DNA of 64,000 nucleotides from Zavarzinella formosa DSM 19928. Its GTDB lineage: Bacteria > Planctomycetota > Planctomycetia > Gemmatales > Gemmataceae. Below the pieces are notes generated by a model. The model searched no databases. It had not been told where the DNA came from and was given only the letters and a program-made list of their open reading frames with translations. Position 1 is the first letter of the stretch, and the number at the start of each line of letters is the position of its first letter. The stretch is from the NCBI RefSeq assembly GCF_000255705.1, contig NZ_JH636439.1:572930-636929 (forward strand), read 5' to 3'. Below are positions 17,384 to 27,200 of the stretch, one piece after another. The position numbers were made by a program, and so were the translations under genes.

Positions 17384-19219
17384 ATGCGCGACCGGATTAG
17401 ATTGTTGATGGTGGCGGCAGGCGTTTGCATGTCCGGCACACTTGGCCGTGCAGATTCACCCGCAATTGTCATCACTCCACGAATCGAAACAACCGAAGAA
17501 GAACTCCGCAAAGAATTATTGAATGTCCCCGATGTCGGGCTGAGCCAAAAAACGGCCGCCGAATTGTACATTGCCATCGGCATCCAGAGGGTAAAGAACC
17601 AGAGCGTCCGCCCTGATTGTGGCGGCGCGTTCTACGGGGAAACAATCAGCAAAACGGGAGCGTCCGCCCTGCCTTGGCTGAAAGGGGCCGAGGCGACCAA
17701 AGGGCGCGAAGAAGCGAAAACGCTCAACACGTTGTCAGTCAAATTGCGGACCAGAATGATGGAAGCTTCTCAGAGAGGGGCTACCCAAGTGAATCCGACC
17801 GCTTTGAGGCGTTTGGTGGCCATCGAAGACAAAGAAGATCTTCAGGGTGATGATTGGCAAAAGCCGGAAGCCATCCCCACTCTTGTCCAATTATTGCAAG
17901 CCGAGGATAAGGCAATTCGTGAGTTCCTTGTGGACAAACTTGCGGGAATCAAGAACAAAGCCGCCAGTGTTGCCTTGGCGCAACGTGCGTTGTTCGATTT
18001 GTCTCCGGAAGTCCGTGAGCAGGCGGTGCAAGCGTTGGCTGACAGGCCGGATCAAGACTATATGGAGGTTTTGCTGGCCGGGTTTCGTTATCCCTGGCCG
18101 GCGGTTCCCGATCATGCCGCCGAGGCTATTGTCGCATTGAATCGCAAGGAATATGCCGGAAGGCTTGTCAATCTTTTGAAGGAACCCGATCCAAGGCGTC
18201 TTATCAACGATGAGAGTGGCAAACCTCTTGTTCGAGAATTGGTTCGGGTTGGCCACATGAGCAATTGCTTGTTGTGTCACCCGCCTTCTTTCTCCGATCA
18301 AGATTACGCGCGTGGCCTCGTCCCCGCTCCCTACCAGTCTCCTCTGCCAACTTACCACACAGCCACCAAAGGCGCGTTCGTTCGGGCCGATGTCACTTAC
18401 ATTCGGCAGGATTTTTCGGTGGTCCAACCGGTGCCTGATCCGGTTAAATGGCCCGGACAACAACGCTTCGATTACTTTATTCGCACTCGTCCGTGGACGA
18501 AAAACGAAGTGCTTCGCTCGGCGACGCCTCGGGAAGACATTGATGCGAAAAGAGAGCCGGTTGATTCCGAGAAGAAAATTGGCTTAGGCAAGAATACCGA
18601 GGCGGAACGCTATCCGGAGCGGGGAGCCCTTCTGTTCGCCCTTCGCAAGCTCACGAAGCAAGATTTGGGAAAAACATACGAGGCTTGGGCTGCTGTTGTG
18701 AAACCAGAGAGACGGCCCGGTGAGGACTCCGGGGATGCCGACCTCAAATCTCGAACCGCACAACTTCTTGCCGCATTGATTACTTCAACCGATGAGAAGC
18801 GGCCGGAGTTGATTGCCTTGTATCGCGATTCAAAGGGGATTGAATATACCGACGCCTTGGCCGGCTCGCTGTCCAAATTGAAGGGGCAGGAACAAGTGTC
18901 GGCTCGGGAGGCTCTTGCCGACCGGATGACGCGGATGAAATCGGCGACGTTGCTTGACTATATGCGGCAAAGAGATCCCGAACTTCGCCGGGCGGCCGTC
19001 TTGGCGTGCGGCGGCAAAGACAAAGAACAATTGCCGGTGTACGCGGATGCGTTGATCCGGTTACTCTCCGATGAGGTTCCGATGGTGGCGCAGGCCTCGC
19101 ATAAAGCGCTCAAGGCGCTATCCGGTCAGGATTTTGGCCCGGAAGACAGCGCCAATGCCGGAGAACGTCTCAAAGCCGTCACATCTTGGCGGGAATGGTG
19201 GATGACCCAAAAGAAATGA
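17384..19219 (+). CDS. Exported HEAT-repeat protein with a CxxCH motif
   Basis: Starting at the ATG at 17384 gives 611 residues with a signal peptide (about 1-24, ending LGRADS). HEAT-like helical pairs fill most of the protein, for example TLVQLLQAEDKAIREFLVDKLAGIKNKAA and LFDLSPEVREQAVQALADRPDQ, with a second block near the end (LMRQRDPELRRAAVLACGG-like). A single C-x-x-C-H sequence, CLLCH at 295-299, lies in the middle and could bind c-type heme or, with a nearby Cys, a metal. HEAT scaffolds with cytochrome-like motifs occur in planctomycete secreted proteins, but the role is unknown. It converges with scpA. Confidence 0.7.
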   Translation: MRDRIRLLMVAAGVCMSGTLGRADSPAIVITPRIETTEEELRKELLNVPDVGLSQKTAAELYIAIGIQRVKNQSVRPDCGGAFYGETISKTGASALPWLKGAEATKGREEAKTLNTLSVKLRTRMMEASQRGATQVNPTALRRLVAIEDKEDLQGDDWQKPEAIPTLVQLLQAEDKAIREFLVDKLAGIKNKAASVALAQRALFDLSPEVREQAVQALADRPDQDYMEVLLAGFRYPWPAVPDHAAEAIVALNRKEYAGRLVNLLKEPDPRRLINDESGKPLVRELVRVGHMSNCLLCHPPSFSDQDYARGLVPAPYQSPLPTYHTATKGAFVRADVTYIRQDFSVVQPVPDPVKWPGQQRFDYFIRTRPWTKNEVLRSATPREDIDAKREPVDSEKKIGLGKNTEAERYPERGALLFALRKLTKQDLGKTYEAWAAVVKPERRPGEDSGDADLKSRTAQLLAALITSTDEKRPELIALYRDSKGIEYTDALAGSLSKLKGQEQVSAREALADRMTRMKSATLLDYMRQRDPELRRAAVLACGGKDKEQLPVYADALIRLLSDEVPMVAQASHKALKALSGQDFGPEDSANAGERLKAVTSWREWWMTQKK

Positions 19220-19274
19220 ACTACATGTTTGATTGGAAATTCGTGAGTGCCTTGGGTCATTTTTCTTGTCGGGT

Positions 19275-20018
19275 TTATTCGGATGTTTCATCCGGTTCAC
19301 GGGCGAGTCTGGGCATCGCCAGCGGAGTGAGCCAGATCATTCCGAATTCATCGGGTTGTTCCAGCGTGACCTCGCCTTGTTTGAGCAGTTCCAAGATGGC
19401 CAGAAAGTAGCCGATCAATCGCACCCGTGTCAGGGGCGGGGTGATCACTTCCGCGAGGGATAACCGGCCCCGCACCCCCAATTCCACGCGGATCATTTCC
19501 CGGTAGGACGACTGTGGCGTGTCATCCGAGCCGATTTCCAAAATCTGATGAGTGTGGGTTTCTCGCAGCAGGCGGGCGAATGCGCTCACCAAATCCCACA
19601 TTTCCACCGGCCGGAACCTTGGGGAGGTCGCCCCCTCATTGTCTTCTGGCATGGTGCGGGCCACATGGAACTGTCGCTCTTCCGCAAGGCGTTCCAGTTC
19701 TCCCGCCGCTTCCTTGGTGCGACGATACTCGATCAACTGCCGGACAATTTCACGGCGGGGGTCGTCCTCCGGCTTGTCCGGTTGCTCTTCTTTTTGTGGC
19801 AACAACATCCGGCTTTTGATTTCCATCAATGTGGCAGCCAGCACCAGAAAATCACCAGCCCACTCGATGTCGATGGTTTGGATGAGCTGCAAATAGTCGA
19901 AGAATTCAGCGGCGATTTTGGCGATGGGAATGTCGAGGATGTCCACCTCGTTCTTGCGGACGAGGTAAAGCAACAAGTCGAGGGGACCATGATACGCTTC
20001 GAGATTGATCTGGTACAT
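19275..20018 (-). CDS. scpA: Segregation and condensation protein ScpA
   Basis: This 247-residue kleisin subunit of the SMC-ScpAB condensin complex is of standard length. The N-terminal block YHGPLDLLLYLVRKNEVDILDIPIAKI at about 8-36 is the ScpA hallmark and binds the SMC neck. The C-terminal winged helix (RLSLAEVITPPLTRVRLIGYFLAILELLKQG, about 175-206) binds the SMC head. ScpA bridges SMC arms and organises chromosomes. No scpB is adjacent in the window. It starts 29 bases after the stop of the kinase-tubulin protein on the same strand, so a shared transcript is likely. Confidence 0.95.
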   Translation of the reverse strand: MYQINLEAYHGPLDLLLYLVRKNEVDILDIPIAKIAAEFFDYLQLIQTIDIEWAGDFLVLAATLMEIKSRMLLPQKEEQPDKPEDDPRREIVRQLIEYRRTKEAAGELERLAEERQFHVARTMPEDNEGATSPRFRPVEMWDLVSAFARLLRETHTHQILEIGSDDTPQSSYREMIRVELGVRGRLSLAEVITPPLTRVRLIGYFLAILELLKQGEVTLEQPDEFGMIWLTPLAMPRLAREPDETSE

Positions 20019-20047
20019 CGTCCCTGATGCCCGCCGGTCGGCGAAGT

Positions 20048-23000
20048 TCAGACGGTTTCGACATCCTGCCAGGACTTCACGTCGAAGCGACTGTGCGGCG
20101 TGACTCCGTCCAAGGCGGCATTATACGCATCTTCGCCGACCGGTCCTGTTTGGGGCAGGGCGTTCAGCGGAACTTGGGAGTATTCCCGGTAAACGAGGAT
20201 CTCATCCTGGCTCGTGACATAGTCGCAAGGCGAGGACGGAATCGCCTGTTTGGCCAATTGCTGAAACTGGTGGGCGCTTTGTCCGGCCGGGCCGGCCACC
20301 AACACCATTTCCCTCCGTTCGGACGGAGGCAACACCAGCGGAGGGGTGGCTTGCTCAAACAACCAACCCATTGCCTGCGTCGCCGTCTTCATGTCCGGGA
20401 AGCGGGCGAAGAACATTTGAGCGATGTTGGCCGCTCCGAGACGCGGGGCGAAGAACTCTCTGGCCTGATCCTCAATGGTGGATTGGAGACTCGCCAGCAA
20501 AGTGGCCGAACTCTGGCACACGTTCAAGAGGGTGGTAAATTCCTTTTCAATGCGAATCTGGAGTCGCTTGTCGAACACACGAACATCTTCGGGCGTGATG
20601 CTTTTCTGGAGCGATTCCAAAGCCGCCTCCGGCGAGGCAACTCCCGGAGGAAGGAGCATCCGTTCCGGAGGGGGGACGTGGTCGTGACGTTCCCGCAGCA
20701 TCCCGCGCATGATATCGGCAAGCCGCTGACGGCAGAATTCAAATTCCCGGAGTTGGTCGTCCAGTTGTGTCTTGGCCAGATTGAAGATCCGGCAGACTTG
20801 ACGCAAAACCAGCGAGTGAAACCGCCATGTCGGGTAATTTCGCATCGCCTCGACGGCTTCGGTCAGGTTCGGCCGTCGGGGGCCTTTGGTCGTGGAAACG
20901 AACGACACAATCCGATAATACGCTTCAATGGCTTGGTGATTCAGGTGAGTGGCGTGCGGTTCATATTGTTGGAGAAGTCCTTCCAGCCGGGCCTTGATCT
21001 GCCGGATCACCTGCTCGGCCCCCACGAACCGGTAGTCCGGATGTTCCAGCAGGGTGGTGGCCAGCCGCATGATTTTGGGGACGTACTCAGCAGCCTGCCG
21101 GTCGGCGGTTTCCTGAAGCAACAGTTCCAGCGATCCGACAGATCGTTGCATGGAATGTTCGTCCGGCATGCCGACCAGTTGCAGCAGTTTGGCCAGCGTC
21201 TGATTCATGCGGGTCAGGTCGGGTTCCCGGTTGAACCAACCCTTCTTGGCGAACGGTTGAGCCTCGGCCGCGAAGAAGGCCTCGGCTGGTTGTCCGAAAA
21301 CTTGCTCGCTGATTTGCTGCACGTTGCCGACGATGATTTCCGGCGCCAGTCCCTCCACAATCCAGCGTTGATTGAGCCAGTTTTCCACATACTGGCCGAT
21401 CATCTGCGGATCGCTTTCGATCCAACGGGCCAACACAGACGCGGAAAGGTATCGGGAGGCTCGTGCAAGCAGCATCTGCTTCGGCCAGATGAACGAACTT
21501 TGCCCGATCACGGACAGGTTCAGTTGATCCTTGCCATGGGCCGTGTGATGCCAGCGGTTGTCGTCGGCTGTCCGGCCAAGCGGAGTGAACAAATCGCGTG
21601 CAATGATCGAACCGGCCCGCCGGACCAATGCTTCAAACAATTGCTCGCCACCCGCAGACCCCTTGGAAACAACGGGTGTCGGCAGGATCACGCAACGAGC
21701 AAACGGGGGGGCCGGATCGCTGACCCGGCCTTCCCGTTCATCGTAATGAGCGGTGAAAACCGTGTCCTCCTGGCTGTAATGATGCATTTCCCGAAGGGCC
21801 GCATAGGTGTTTGCCATCGCCGGACCCTTGGCCTGCCGATCGGCAGAAGGGATGATAAACACCCCGATAACCTCGGGTTCCAGATAGCCTTCCTGCCGCA
21901 ATTTGTGACGAGCCGCGTAAGCGGCGTCCAGAAACATGCCCCCGCCGGTGCCGCCGGCGAGATTGCACACGACATAGATCAGAGGCCGGTTGGATCGCAG
22001 GCCAAGCTTGGTGTGCCGTTCGGCGTTGGCAAGTGTGTCCGTGTGTGTGATTGATTGGATGTCCGACGCGATTCGCTCGCCAAACAGCCGGTAATGATCC
22101 ATGAACGCCAGCCGGCCCAGCGAGCGGATGCCAAGTGTCTCGGGGGTGCGTGGAATCTTGTACAGTGTTTGCGGATCGAACCAACCTTCGACGAGTGACC
22201 GGCCGTTTCGCCGGGGTTTCATGTAGTGCGCCGCCCGGTTTAGCCGGGCCGGGATCACATCCGCGGACGGAAGAGCACCGGGACCGTCTTGGGTGGCGGT
22301 ATGAAGGGTTTCGGAAGCGGTGTCGAGGAAGATCGTGCGCACATGGGGCGCATGATCCATGTGTCCGATGAGTTCTTCGGAGGATCGTCGGAATTCCCGA
22401 AGGATGTGCAATCCGGTTTCGCCAAGGCCGATCACGATGGCGGGAACCAAAAGCCCGTCACCCGTATGTTCCGGCGGGGCGGTTTTATGGGTCACTGGGG
22501 CATCATGCACCGTGTAAGCCGACGGACTGACCAAGGCTTCCGGCCGGCGAAGATGCAACTCCGTTTTCGGGTTTTGTGCGATCGGCGTTTGGACGATGGC
22601 CCGAACCTGTGAACCATCGGACGAAGGCGAACCGTCAGACGAACTGGGAGTGTGGCGAATGTTCGACGGGGTGTCCACCCGCGATCCCGTGAAAGACGGA
22701 CCGCTGACAGTCACCGAATAGGAAGACCCGCCGGAGCTGGCGAGTGCCCGCATAAAGTCATGGCAACTGGGAAAGCGATCCTCGGGCTTCTTCGAGAGCG
22801 CCCGGCCGACAGCCTCCCGGTCGGCGGGGGGAAGGCTGGCGAGGTTCGGAGCCTCCCGGATGTGTTGCATCAGCAACTGCTGCCCGCTGGTGCCGTTAAA
22901 AGGCCGGATGCCGGTCAACAATTCTTGGTAAACAATCGCCAGACTGTATTGATCGCAGTATCGGGTAAGCTTGTTTTCAAAAGTTTCGGGAGCGGCATAA

Positions 23001-23551
23001 ACAGGCGTCACCCCGCCGGTGATCACGCCCTGCATCCCCTCCAGATCCTTGACCAAACCGAAGTCCGCGACCTTCACGTGGTTATAAACGAGGAACAGAT
23101 TCTGAGGCTTGATGTCGAGGTGCTGTAGCTGGTACTGATTGTTCATCAGATCCAGAACTTCGGAAGCTTCCTCAAGATATCGCTGCAATTCAGCCCGAGG
23201 AATTCCGGGCAGGTCTTGTGACCGGCATTCTCGAAACCGATCCCAAAGATTACAGTCGGCCAGTTCGGTGACAATGAGCAATCGGCCGTCGATGATGTCG
23301 TATCGTTCGATGGAAAGCAGGTAGGGATGCCGAATGGCTTGGAGACGTTTCAAGGCGCGGAGTTCCTGCTCCGCGTGTCGTGAACCGTTTTTATCGACGG
23401 ACCGCAGGTCGCCGTGAATGATTTTGATGGCCTTGAACAACCCACCGGGGGCTTCAGCCTTCCAAACTTCGCCAAAACCGCCACCGCCGATTCGCTCGAT
23501 CAGGCGATAGCCGGGGATGGCCTCGACGTTCGGCTCGACTCGGAGGGACAT
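20048..23551 (-). CDS. Serine/threonine kinase fused to tubulin/FtsZ-like domain (copy 1, scpA-proximal)
   Basis: This is a 1,167-residue cytoplasmic fusion. Residues about 14-270 are a Hanks-type kinase: glycine loop IGGGGFGEV (21-29), VAIK-type lysine K43, HLDIKPQN (144-151, non-RD form), DFG (163-165) and APE (187-189). The kinase therefore appears complete. A disordered Ser/Pro linker follows at about 271-365. Residues from about 366 resemble the tubulin/FtsZ superfamily (Tubulin_2-like), with AIVIGLGETG (371-380) as the first phosphate loop and AGGTGGG (532-538) matching the GGGTGSG signature loosely. The remaining 600 residues are helical. No signal peptide or membrane segment is seen. 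A close paralogue lies upstream, and scpA is 29 bases downstream. Confidence 0.85.
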   Translation of the reverse strand: MSLRVEPNVEAIPGYRLIERIGGGGFGEVWKAEAPGGLFKAIKIIHGDLRSVDKNGSRHAEQELRALKRLQAIRHPYLLSIERYDIIDGRLLIVTELADCNLWDRFRECRSQDLPGIPRAELQRYLEEASEVLDLMNNQYQLQHLDIKPQNLFLVYNHVKVADFGLVKDLEGMQGVITGGVTPVYAAPETFENKLTRYCDQYSLAIVYQELLTGIRPFNGTSGQQLLMQHIREAPNLASLPPADREAVGRALSKKPEDRFPSCHDFMRALASSGGSSYSVTVSGPSFTGSRVDTPSNIRHTPSSSDGSPSSDGSQVRAIVQTPIAQNPKTELHLRRPEALVSPSAYTVHDAPVTHKTAPPEHTGDGLLVPAIVIGLGETGLHILREFRRSSEELIGHMDHAPHVRTIFLDTASETLHTATQDGPGALPSADVIPARLNRAAHYMKPRRNGRSLVEGWFDPQTLYKIPRTPETLGIRSLGRLAFMDHYRLFGERIASDIQSITHTDTLANAERHTKLGLRSNRPLIYVVCNLAGGTGGGMFLDAAYAARHKLRQEGYLEPEVIGVFIIPSADRQAKGPAMANTYAALREMHHYSQEDTVFTAHYDEREGRVSDPAPPFARCVILPTPVVSKGSAGGEQLFEALVRRAGSIIARDLFTPLGRTADDNRWHHTAHGKDQLNLSVIGQSSFIWPKQMLLARASRYLSASVLARWIESDPQMIGQYVENWLNQRWIVEGLAPEIIVGNVQQISEQVFGQPAEAFFAAEAQPFAKKGWFNREPDLTRMNQTLAKLLQLVGMPDEHSMQRSVGSLELLLQETADRQAAEYVPKIMRLATTLLEHPDYRFVGAEQVIRQIKARLEGLLQQYEPHATHLNHQAIEAYYRIVSFVSTTKGPRRPNLTEAVEAMRNYPTWRFHSLVLRQVCRIFNLAKTQLDDQLREFEFCRQRLADIMRGMLRERHDHVPPPERMLLPPGVASPEAALESLQKSITPEDVRVFDKRLQIRIEKEFTTLLNVCQSSATLLASLQSTIEDQAREFFAPRLGAANIAQMFFARFPDMKTATQAMGWLFEQATPPLVLPPSERREMVLVAGPAGQSAHQFQQLAKQAIPSSPCDYVTSQDEILVYREYSQVPLNALPQTGPVGEDAYNAALDGVTPHSRFDVKSWQDVETV

Positions 23552-23649
23552 GCTGGCATTTCCAATTCGGGCGGGGCCACGGATTATCCGGCGTGGATTT
23601 CGTGGTGCTGAAAATTAGAGCATGAACCTCCTGTCTGCAAACAATCCGA

Positions 23650-23667
23650 AAAGGTTCCCGAACCTTT
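23650..23667. promoter_or_regulatory. Dyad between the two kinase-tubulin genes
   Basis: AAAGGTTC (23650-23657) and GAACCTTT (23660-23667) form a perfect 8-base inverted repeat around CC. It sits about 100 bases upstream of copy 1, in the 180-base gap between the two genes. It may be an operator, or a short transcription-termination hairpin for copy 2. Confidence 0.35.
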
Positions 23668-23731
23668 GTGGAAACTATCCCCCTTGCCTGATTGGAATAA
23701 CCAGCAATATCAGAATTGATCGGTCAGACGT

Positions 23732-26700
23732 TCAGGTTTTTGGCCAAGGAATATCCTTCCGAGAGTATCGAACTTCGCCAGTCGGTTCGTTGACCGGCAG
23801 GGAGCCGGGTGTTTTCGTGAAGAGTGAGGCCGGATCGACGCCCCGGCATTCCCGGAAAATCCACAATTCTCCGGAAGTCTCCGAGCTAACAAAGGCCGTG
23901 CCGCCCGCCAGCCCCTTGGCATGGTTCAGCAGTTCTTCCGTTCCCTCTCCCCTCGGCAATCCCACGACAGTGATCGCGGGACTCACGGACCCCGGCAGAA
24001 GGGCGAATTGTTTGGTCGAATCGTCGAAGGCCTTGCTTAACAAACTGCCGCCATCATCCCGCCAGTTCGCATACGCCGTGCCGTATTCGAAGATTATCGG
24101 CTCGAGAATTCGCCGGGTCTGTTCTCCAAGCAACTGAAGGAAACTTTCGCCATACTCTTTGGGCTTCAAGCACATGTTGACAAGACCGCGGCCCTCGTGC
24201 CGGATCTTTGCCTGGAGAATTTGCTCCAGTTCCCGCCGGGTTTCCAAGGAGAGTAACTTCAGCACATCGTCAGCCAGTTCGGCAAGAGAGTCAGACTTCT
24301 CGCCAAAGTACATCCGCACGCCTTCACCCGTTTCGGCAACCACTCCCCGCAAGTCAGGTATTTGTCCGATGTAGTTTTTCAATTGTGTGCGGCATTGCTG
24401 GACTTCCCGGTTATATTCCGGCAAGTTCGTCCGCAATGTCCGATAGACTGAAAGAATCCGTCGCAGAACCTGCAATTCCAAGCGACGGCCCGCCCACTCC
24501 AGCACATCGCCGATGGTCTCCTCAAAAGCCGCCGTCCGCTTTCCAAGTCGGCTGATCCCGGTGTTCACGGTCATGCCAAGGAGTGAAAAGATCCCGGCAT
24601 ATTCGTCTTGTGTCTGTTCATCCAACACAAGGATTTTCCGGTCAATCGCATCGAGATTTTCTGAGATCCGTTCCTCCAGACGACGGATGAACTGATCGGC
24701 CGCAGGCAACCGCAAGCTCGGTTGCTCGATCAGCATGACGACGCTGGTGACGAGTTTGGTGTCTGTCTCCAGAATCCATTCCTTTTCCCGCTTTTGAAGG
24801 ACCCCCTTCACCCGGCCAGGAAACTCCTCTTCCTCTCGGCCAACACGACCAACCACATCCAAGATTCGATGGATGACTTTGGTCACCTCATCGCTATCCG
24901 GGGGATTCTTCTTGTCGCGGTTCCGGAGTGGTTCGAGCCATTCGCCAACCAATTCGACAATGGACTGTCCGAACTCTTTTTTCGCCGCCGCCAGGAAGAT
25001 ATTTCGCAACGAATCAACGGACAAATCTCGCTCAGCCCAGACGCCTTCAAAAATCGTGTCAAGTTGAGGGCTGGAATACCCGTCGCCCGGACGGCACCAG
25101 TCGCCAAGAATCGTTCTGTTCAGTTGGTTGGCGCAAGTCCTGACAACGACGTGATGCGGCCAGAGCGAGCTGGTGACCGTCGAGACACAAAATGAATTGG
25201 CAGGGGGATTGCCATCGTCCGGATGAGCGAGTCGTCCTGCTTGGGTGAACGCCTCCGAGTGGAGCAATCCGGCCATCCGCTCGCTGACGGGCCGACCTCC
25301 GGGGAGTGAATCGCTGTTTGGCACCAACTGGCATCGGCGAAATGGTCGTTCTTTGTCGATAAGCGGTTTTTCGCGGGTGTCAAACACGCTTTGATAGGTC
25401 GTGGAAGTGCTTTCAAAGTGGGCCAATTCCCGGATCGCGGCTTTCGCATTTTGATAACCGGCCGAGGATCGCAACGGAGGCAATCCAAACATCCCCAAAA
25501 CATGCCCGGCGGCGAAACCCATCGAAAGAAGTTCCCGCCGGATCAAATAGGCCAGATCGATCATCATGCCAGACGCCGTTCCACCCGCAAGCGAACCGAC
25601 CAGATAAATCCGGGGCATGTTGGTGCGAAAACCGAGTTGCGTGATCTTGTCGGCTTGAAGAACTCCCTCTGGCTTGAGAAATGCCTCCAAGGCTCCCCGG
25701 ACTCGGTGGCAAACGATCTGGTAATGATCGCAAAGGGCCAGCCGTCCGAACGCCCGGTTTCCTTCGGTGAGATAGGAACGGGGCATCTGATATAACAAAT
25801 CGCTCGGCAGCCAGCCTTCGACGCTCGGAAGTCCCTCCCGGTGAAGGTAATGGGTGGGACGTTGAAGCCGGGTGAGGACAACCTCTTCCGTTTCCCACCC
25901 ACCCCCGTGTAGAAAAGACTCGACGTTGCCGGGGTCCGTGTCGATGGCCAGCCAGCGAATGTTCGGAAGCCGGTCCCGGTCATACCGGGTTTGAAGAATT
26001 CCCCGCAGGGAACTGAGCGTCCGCAATCCACAACCACCCAATCCGACAAACATCACGGGGCACAAGACGCCTTCGCCCCGACGCTCCAGCGGCGCCGACG
26101 GCTTTTGAAGATGCTTGGTGTCCGGCGCCAAGGGGCGGTGAATGGTGATGGGGGCGACGAGATTGTTCTCTCGCTGGCCTGGCGTCACCAAGCTCGGCAA
26201 CTTCTTGTTATTGGGATCTTGTTGATCTTGCGATGTCCGGAAGAGTGGCGGGGTGATCGCGTGAGGCAACACCTTTTTGGAGGTGGAACGCGGTGTCACC
26301 ATCTCCATAAGTTGTTCGGCGGAACCTTCCGGAACCGGAGCCGGGGTGTTTGGCTCTTTCAGGGCCTTGATGAAGGCCGTGCAGGTGGGATAGCGGTCCG
26401 TTGGAATTTTCGACAGGGCGCGGGCCACGGCTTCCCGGTTGCTCTCATTCAGCGGACTGAGATCCGGGGCGGCTGAAAGATGCTGGAGGATTAATTGCCG
26501 CGTGTTGGTGCCGTTGAACGGCCGCCGACCCGTGAGCATTTCTTGGTAAACGATCGCCAGACTATATTGATCGCTGTGCCGACTGACCCAGCCCTCGAAT
26601 GTTTCCGGCGGGGCGTAGGTCGGGGTGACGCCGCCGGTCACGGCGGCCCTAGCACCGTCGAGATCTTTCGCCAGACCGAAATCGGCCACCTTGATGTGGT

Positions 26701-27166
26701 TGTGGACCAGAAACAGGTTCTGCGGTTTGATGTCGAGGTGCTGGATCTGGTAATGACCGTTCATCAGATCCAAGGCTTCAGCCGCTTCCTCCAGATACTT
26801 CAGGAGTTCGTCATGCGGGATGCCCGGCATCCCCTGCAACACACACTCGTTGAAGCGGTCCCAGAGATTTCGGTCGGCCAGTTCCATCACGATGAGCAAT
26901 TGCCCGTCGATGATGTCAAAACGTTCCAAGGAAAGGATGAACGGATGCCGGATCGTTTTGACCCGGTTCAGCGATTTGTATTCTTGCTCGGCGGCTTGTC
27001 CGGAGTCTCCAAAGCCTTCCAAGTCCCCGAAGACAAACTTGATGGCCTTGAGAATTCCACCCGGCGCTTCGCACTTCCAAACTTCTCCGTAGCCTCCCCG
27101 ACCCAGCCGTTCCAGAAGGCGGTAACCGGGAATGGGTTCGGTGTTCGGCTGAGTTGGTACGCTCAT
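23732..27166 (-). CDS. Serine/threonine kinase fused to tubulin/FtsZ-like domain (copy 2)
   Basis: This 1,144-residue paralogue has the same layout as the copy between it and scpA. Using the ATG at 27166, the kinase region has glycine loop LGRGGYGEV (21-29), K43, HLDIKPQN (143-150), DFG (162-164) and a PPE form of the APE motif. It lacks an RD arginine, like its partner. A Pro-rich linker spans about 270-360, followed by the tubulin-like segment with MFVGLGGCG (372-380) and AGGTASG (527-533), where the second Gly of the classical GGTG is Ala. The C-terminal halves of the two copies match only in parts, so they are old duplicates. A dyad lies in the leader, and the ASCH gene is divergent. Confidence 0.85.
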   Translation of the reverse strand: MSVPTQPNTEPIPGYRLLERLGRGGYGEVWKCEAPGGILKAIKFVFGDLEGFGDSGQAAEQEYKSLNRVKTIRHPFILSLERFDIIDGQLLIVMELADRNLWDRFNECVLQGMPGIPHDELLKYLEEAAEALDLMNGHYQIQHLDIKPQNLFLVHNHIKVADFGLAKDLDGARAAVTGGVTPTYAPPETFEGWVSRHSDQYSLAIVYQEMLTGRRPFNGTNTRQLILQHLSAAPDLSPLNESNREAVARALSKIPTDRYPTCTAFIKALKEPNTPAPVPEGSAEQLMEMVTPRSTSKKVLPHAITPPLFRTSQDQQDPNNKKLPSLVTPGQRENNLVAPITIHRPLAPDTKHLQKPSAPLERRGEGVLCPVMFVGLGGCGLRTLSSLRGILQTRYDRDRLPNIRWLAIDTDPGNVESFLHGGGWETEEVVLTRLQRPTHYLHREGLPSVEGWLPSDLLYQMPRSYLTEGNRAFGRLALCDHYQIVCHRVRGALEAFLKPEGVLQADKITQLGFRTNMPRIYLVGSLAGGTASGMMIDLAYLIRRELLSMGFAAGHVLGMFGLPPLRSSAGYQNAKAAIRELAHFESTSTTYQSVFDTREKPLIDKERPFRRCQLVPNSDSLPGGRPVSERMAGLLHSEAFTQAGRLAHPDDGNPPANSFCVSTVTSSLWPHHVVVRTCANQLNRTILGDWCRPGDGYSSPQLDTIFEGVWAERDLSVDSLRNIFLAAAKKEFGQSIVELVGEWLEPLRNRDKKNPPDSDEVTKVIHRILDVVGRVGREEEEFPGRVKGVLQKREKEWILETDTKLVTSVVMLIEQPSLRLPAADQFIRRLEERISENLDAIDRKILVLDEQTQDEYAGIFSLLGMTVNTGISRLGKRTAAFEETIGDVLEWAGRRLELQVLRRILSVYRTLRTNLPEYNREVQQCRTQLKNYIGQIPDLRGVVAETGEGVRMYFGEKSDSLAELADDVLKLLSLETRRELEQILQAKIRHEGRGLVNMCLKPKEYGESFLQLLGEQTRRILEPIIFEYGTAYANWRDDGGSLLSKAFDDSTKQFALLPGSVSPAITVVGLPRGEGTEELLNHAKGLAGGTAFVSSETSGELWIFRECRGVDPASLFTKTPGSLPVNEPTGEVRYSRKDIPWPKT

Positions 27167-27200
27167 GGAATGCAAAATCCAATCGCCGATGCGATGACGG

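Noticed and set aside
20027..22054. Long open frame on the plus strand opposite kinase-tubulin copy 1 (675 codons)
   Set aside because: It is antisense to a clear protein with conserved motifs, its translation is rich in His/Arg/Gly/Gln with no domain, and such shadow frames are common in GC-rich genes.
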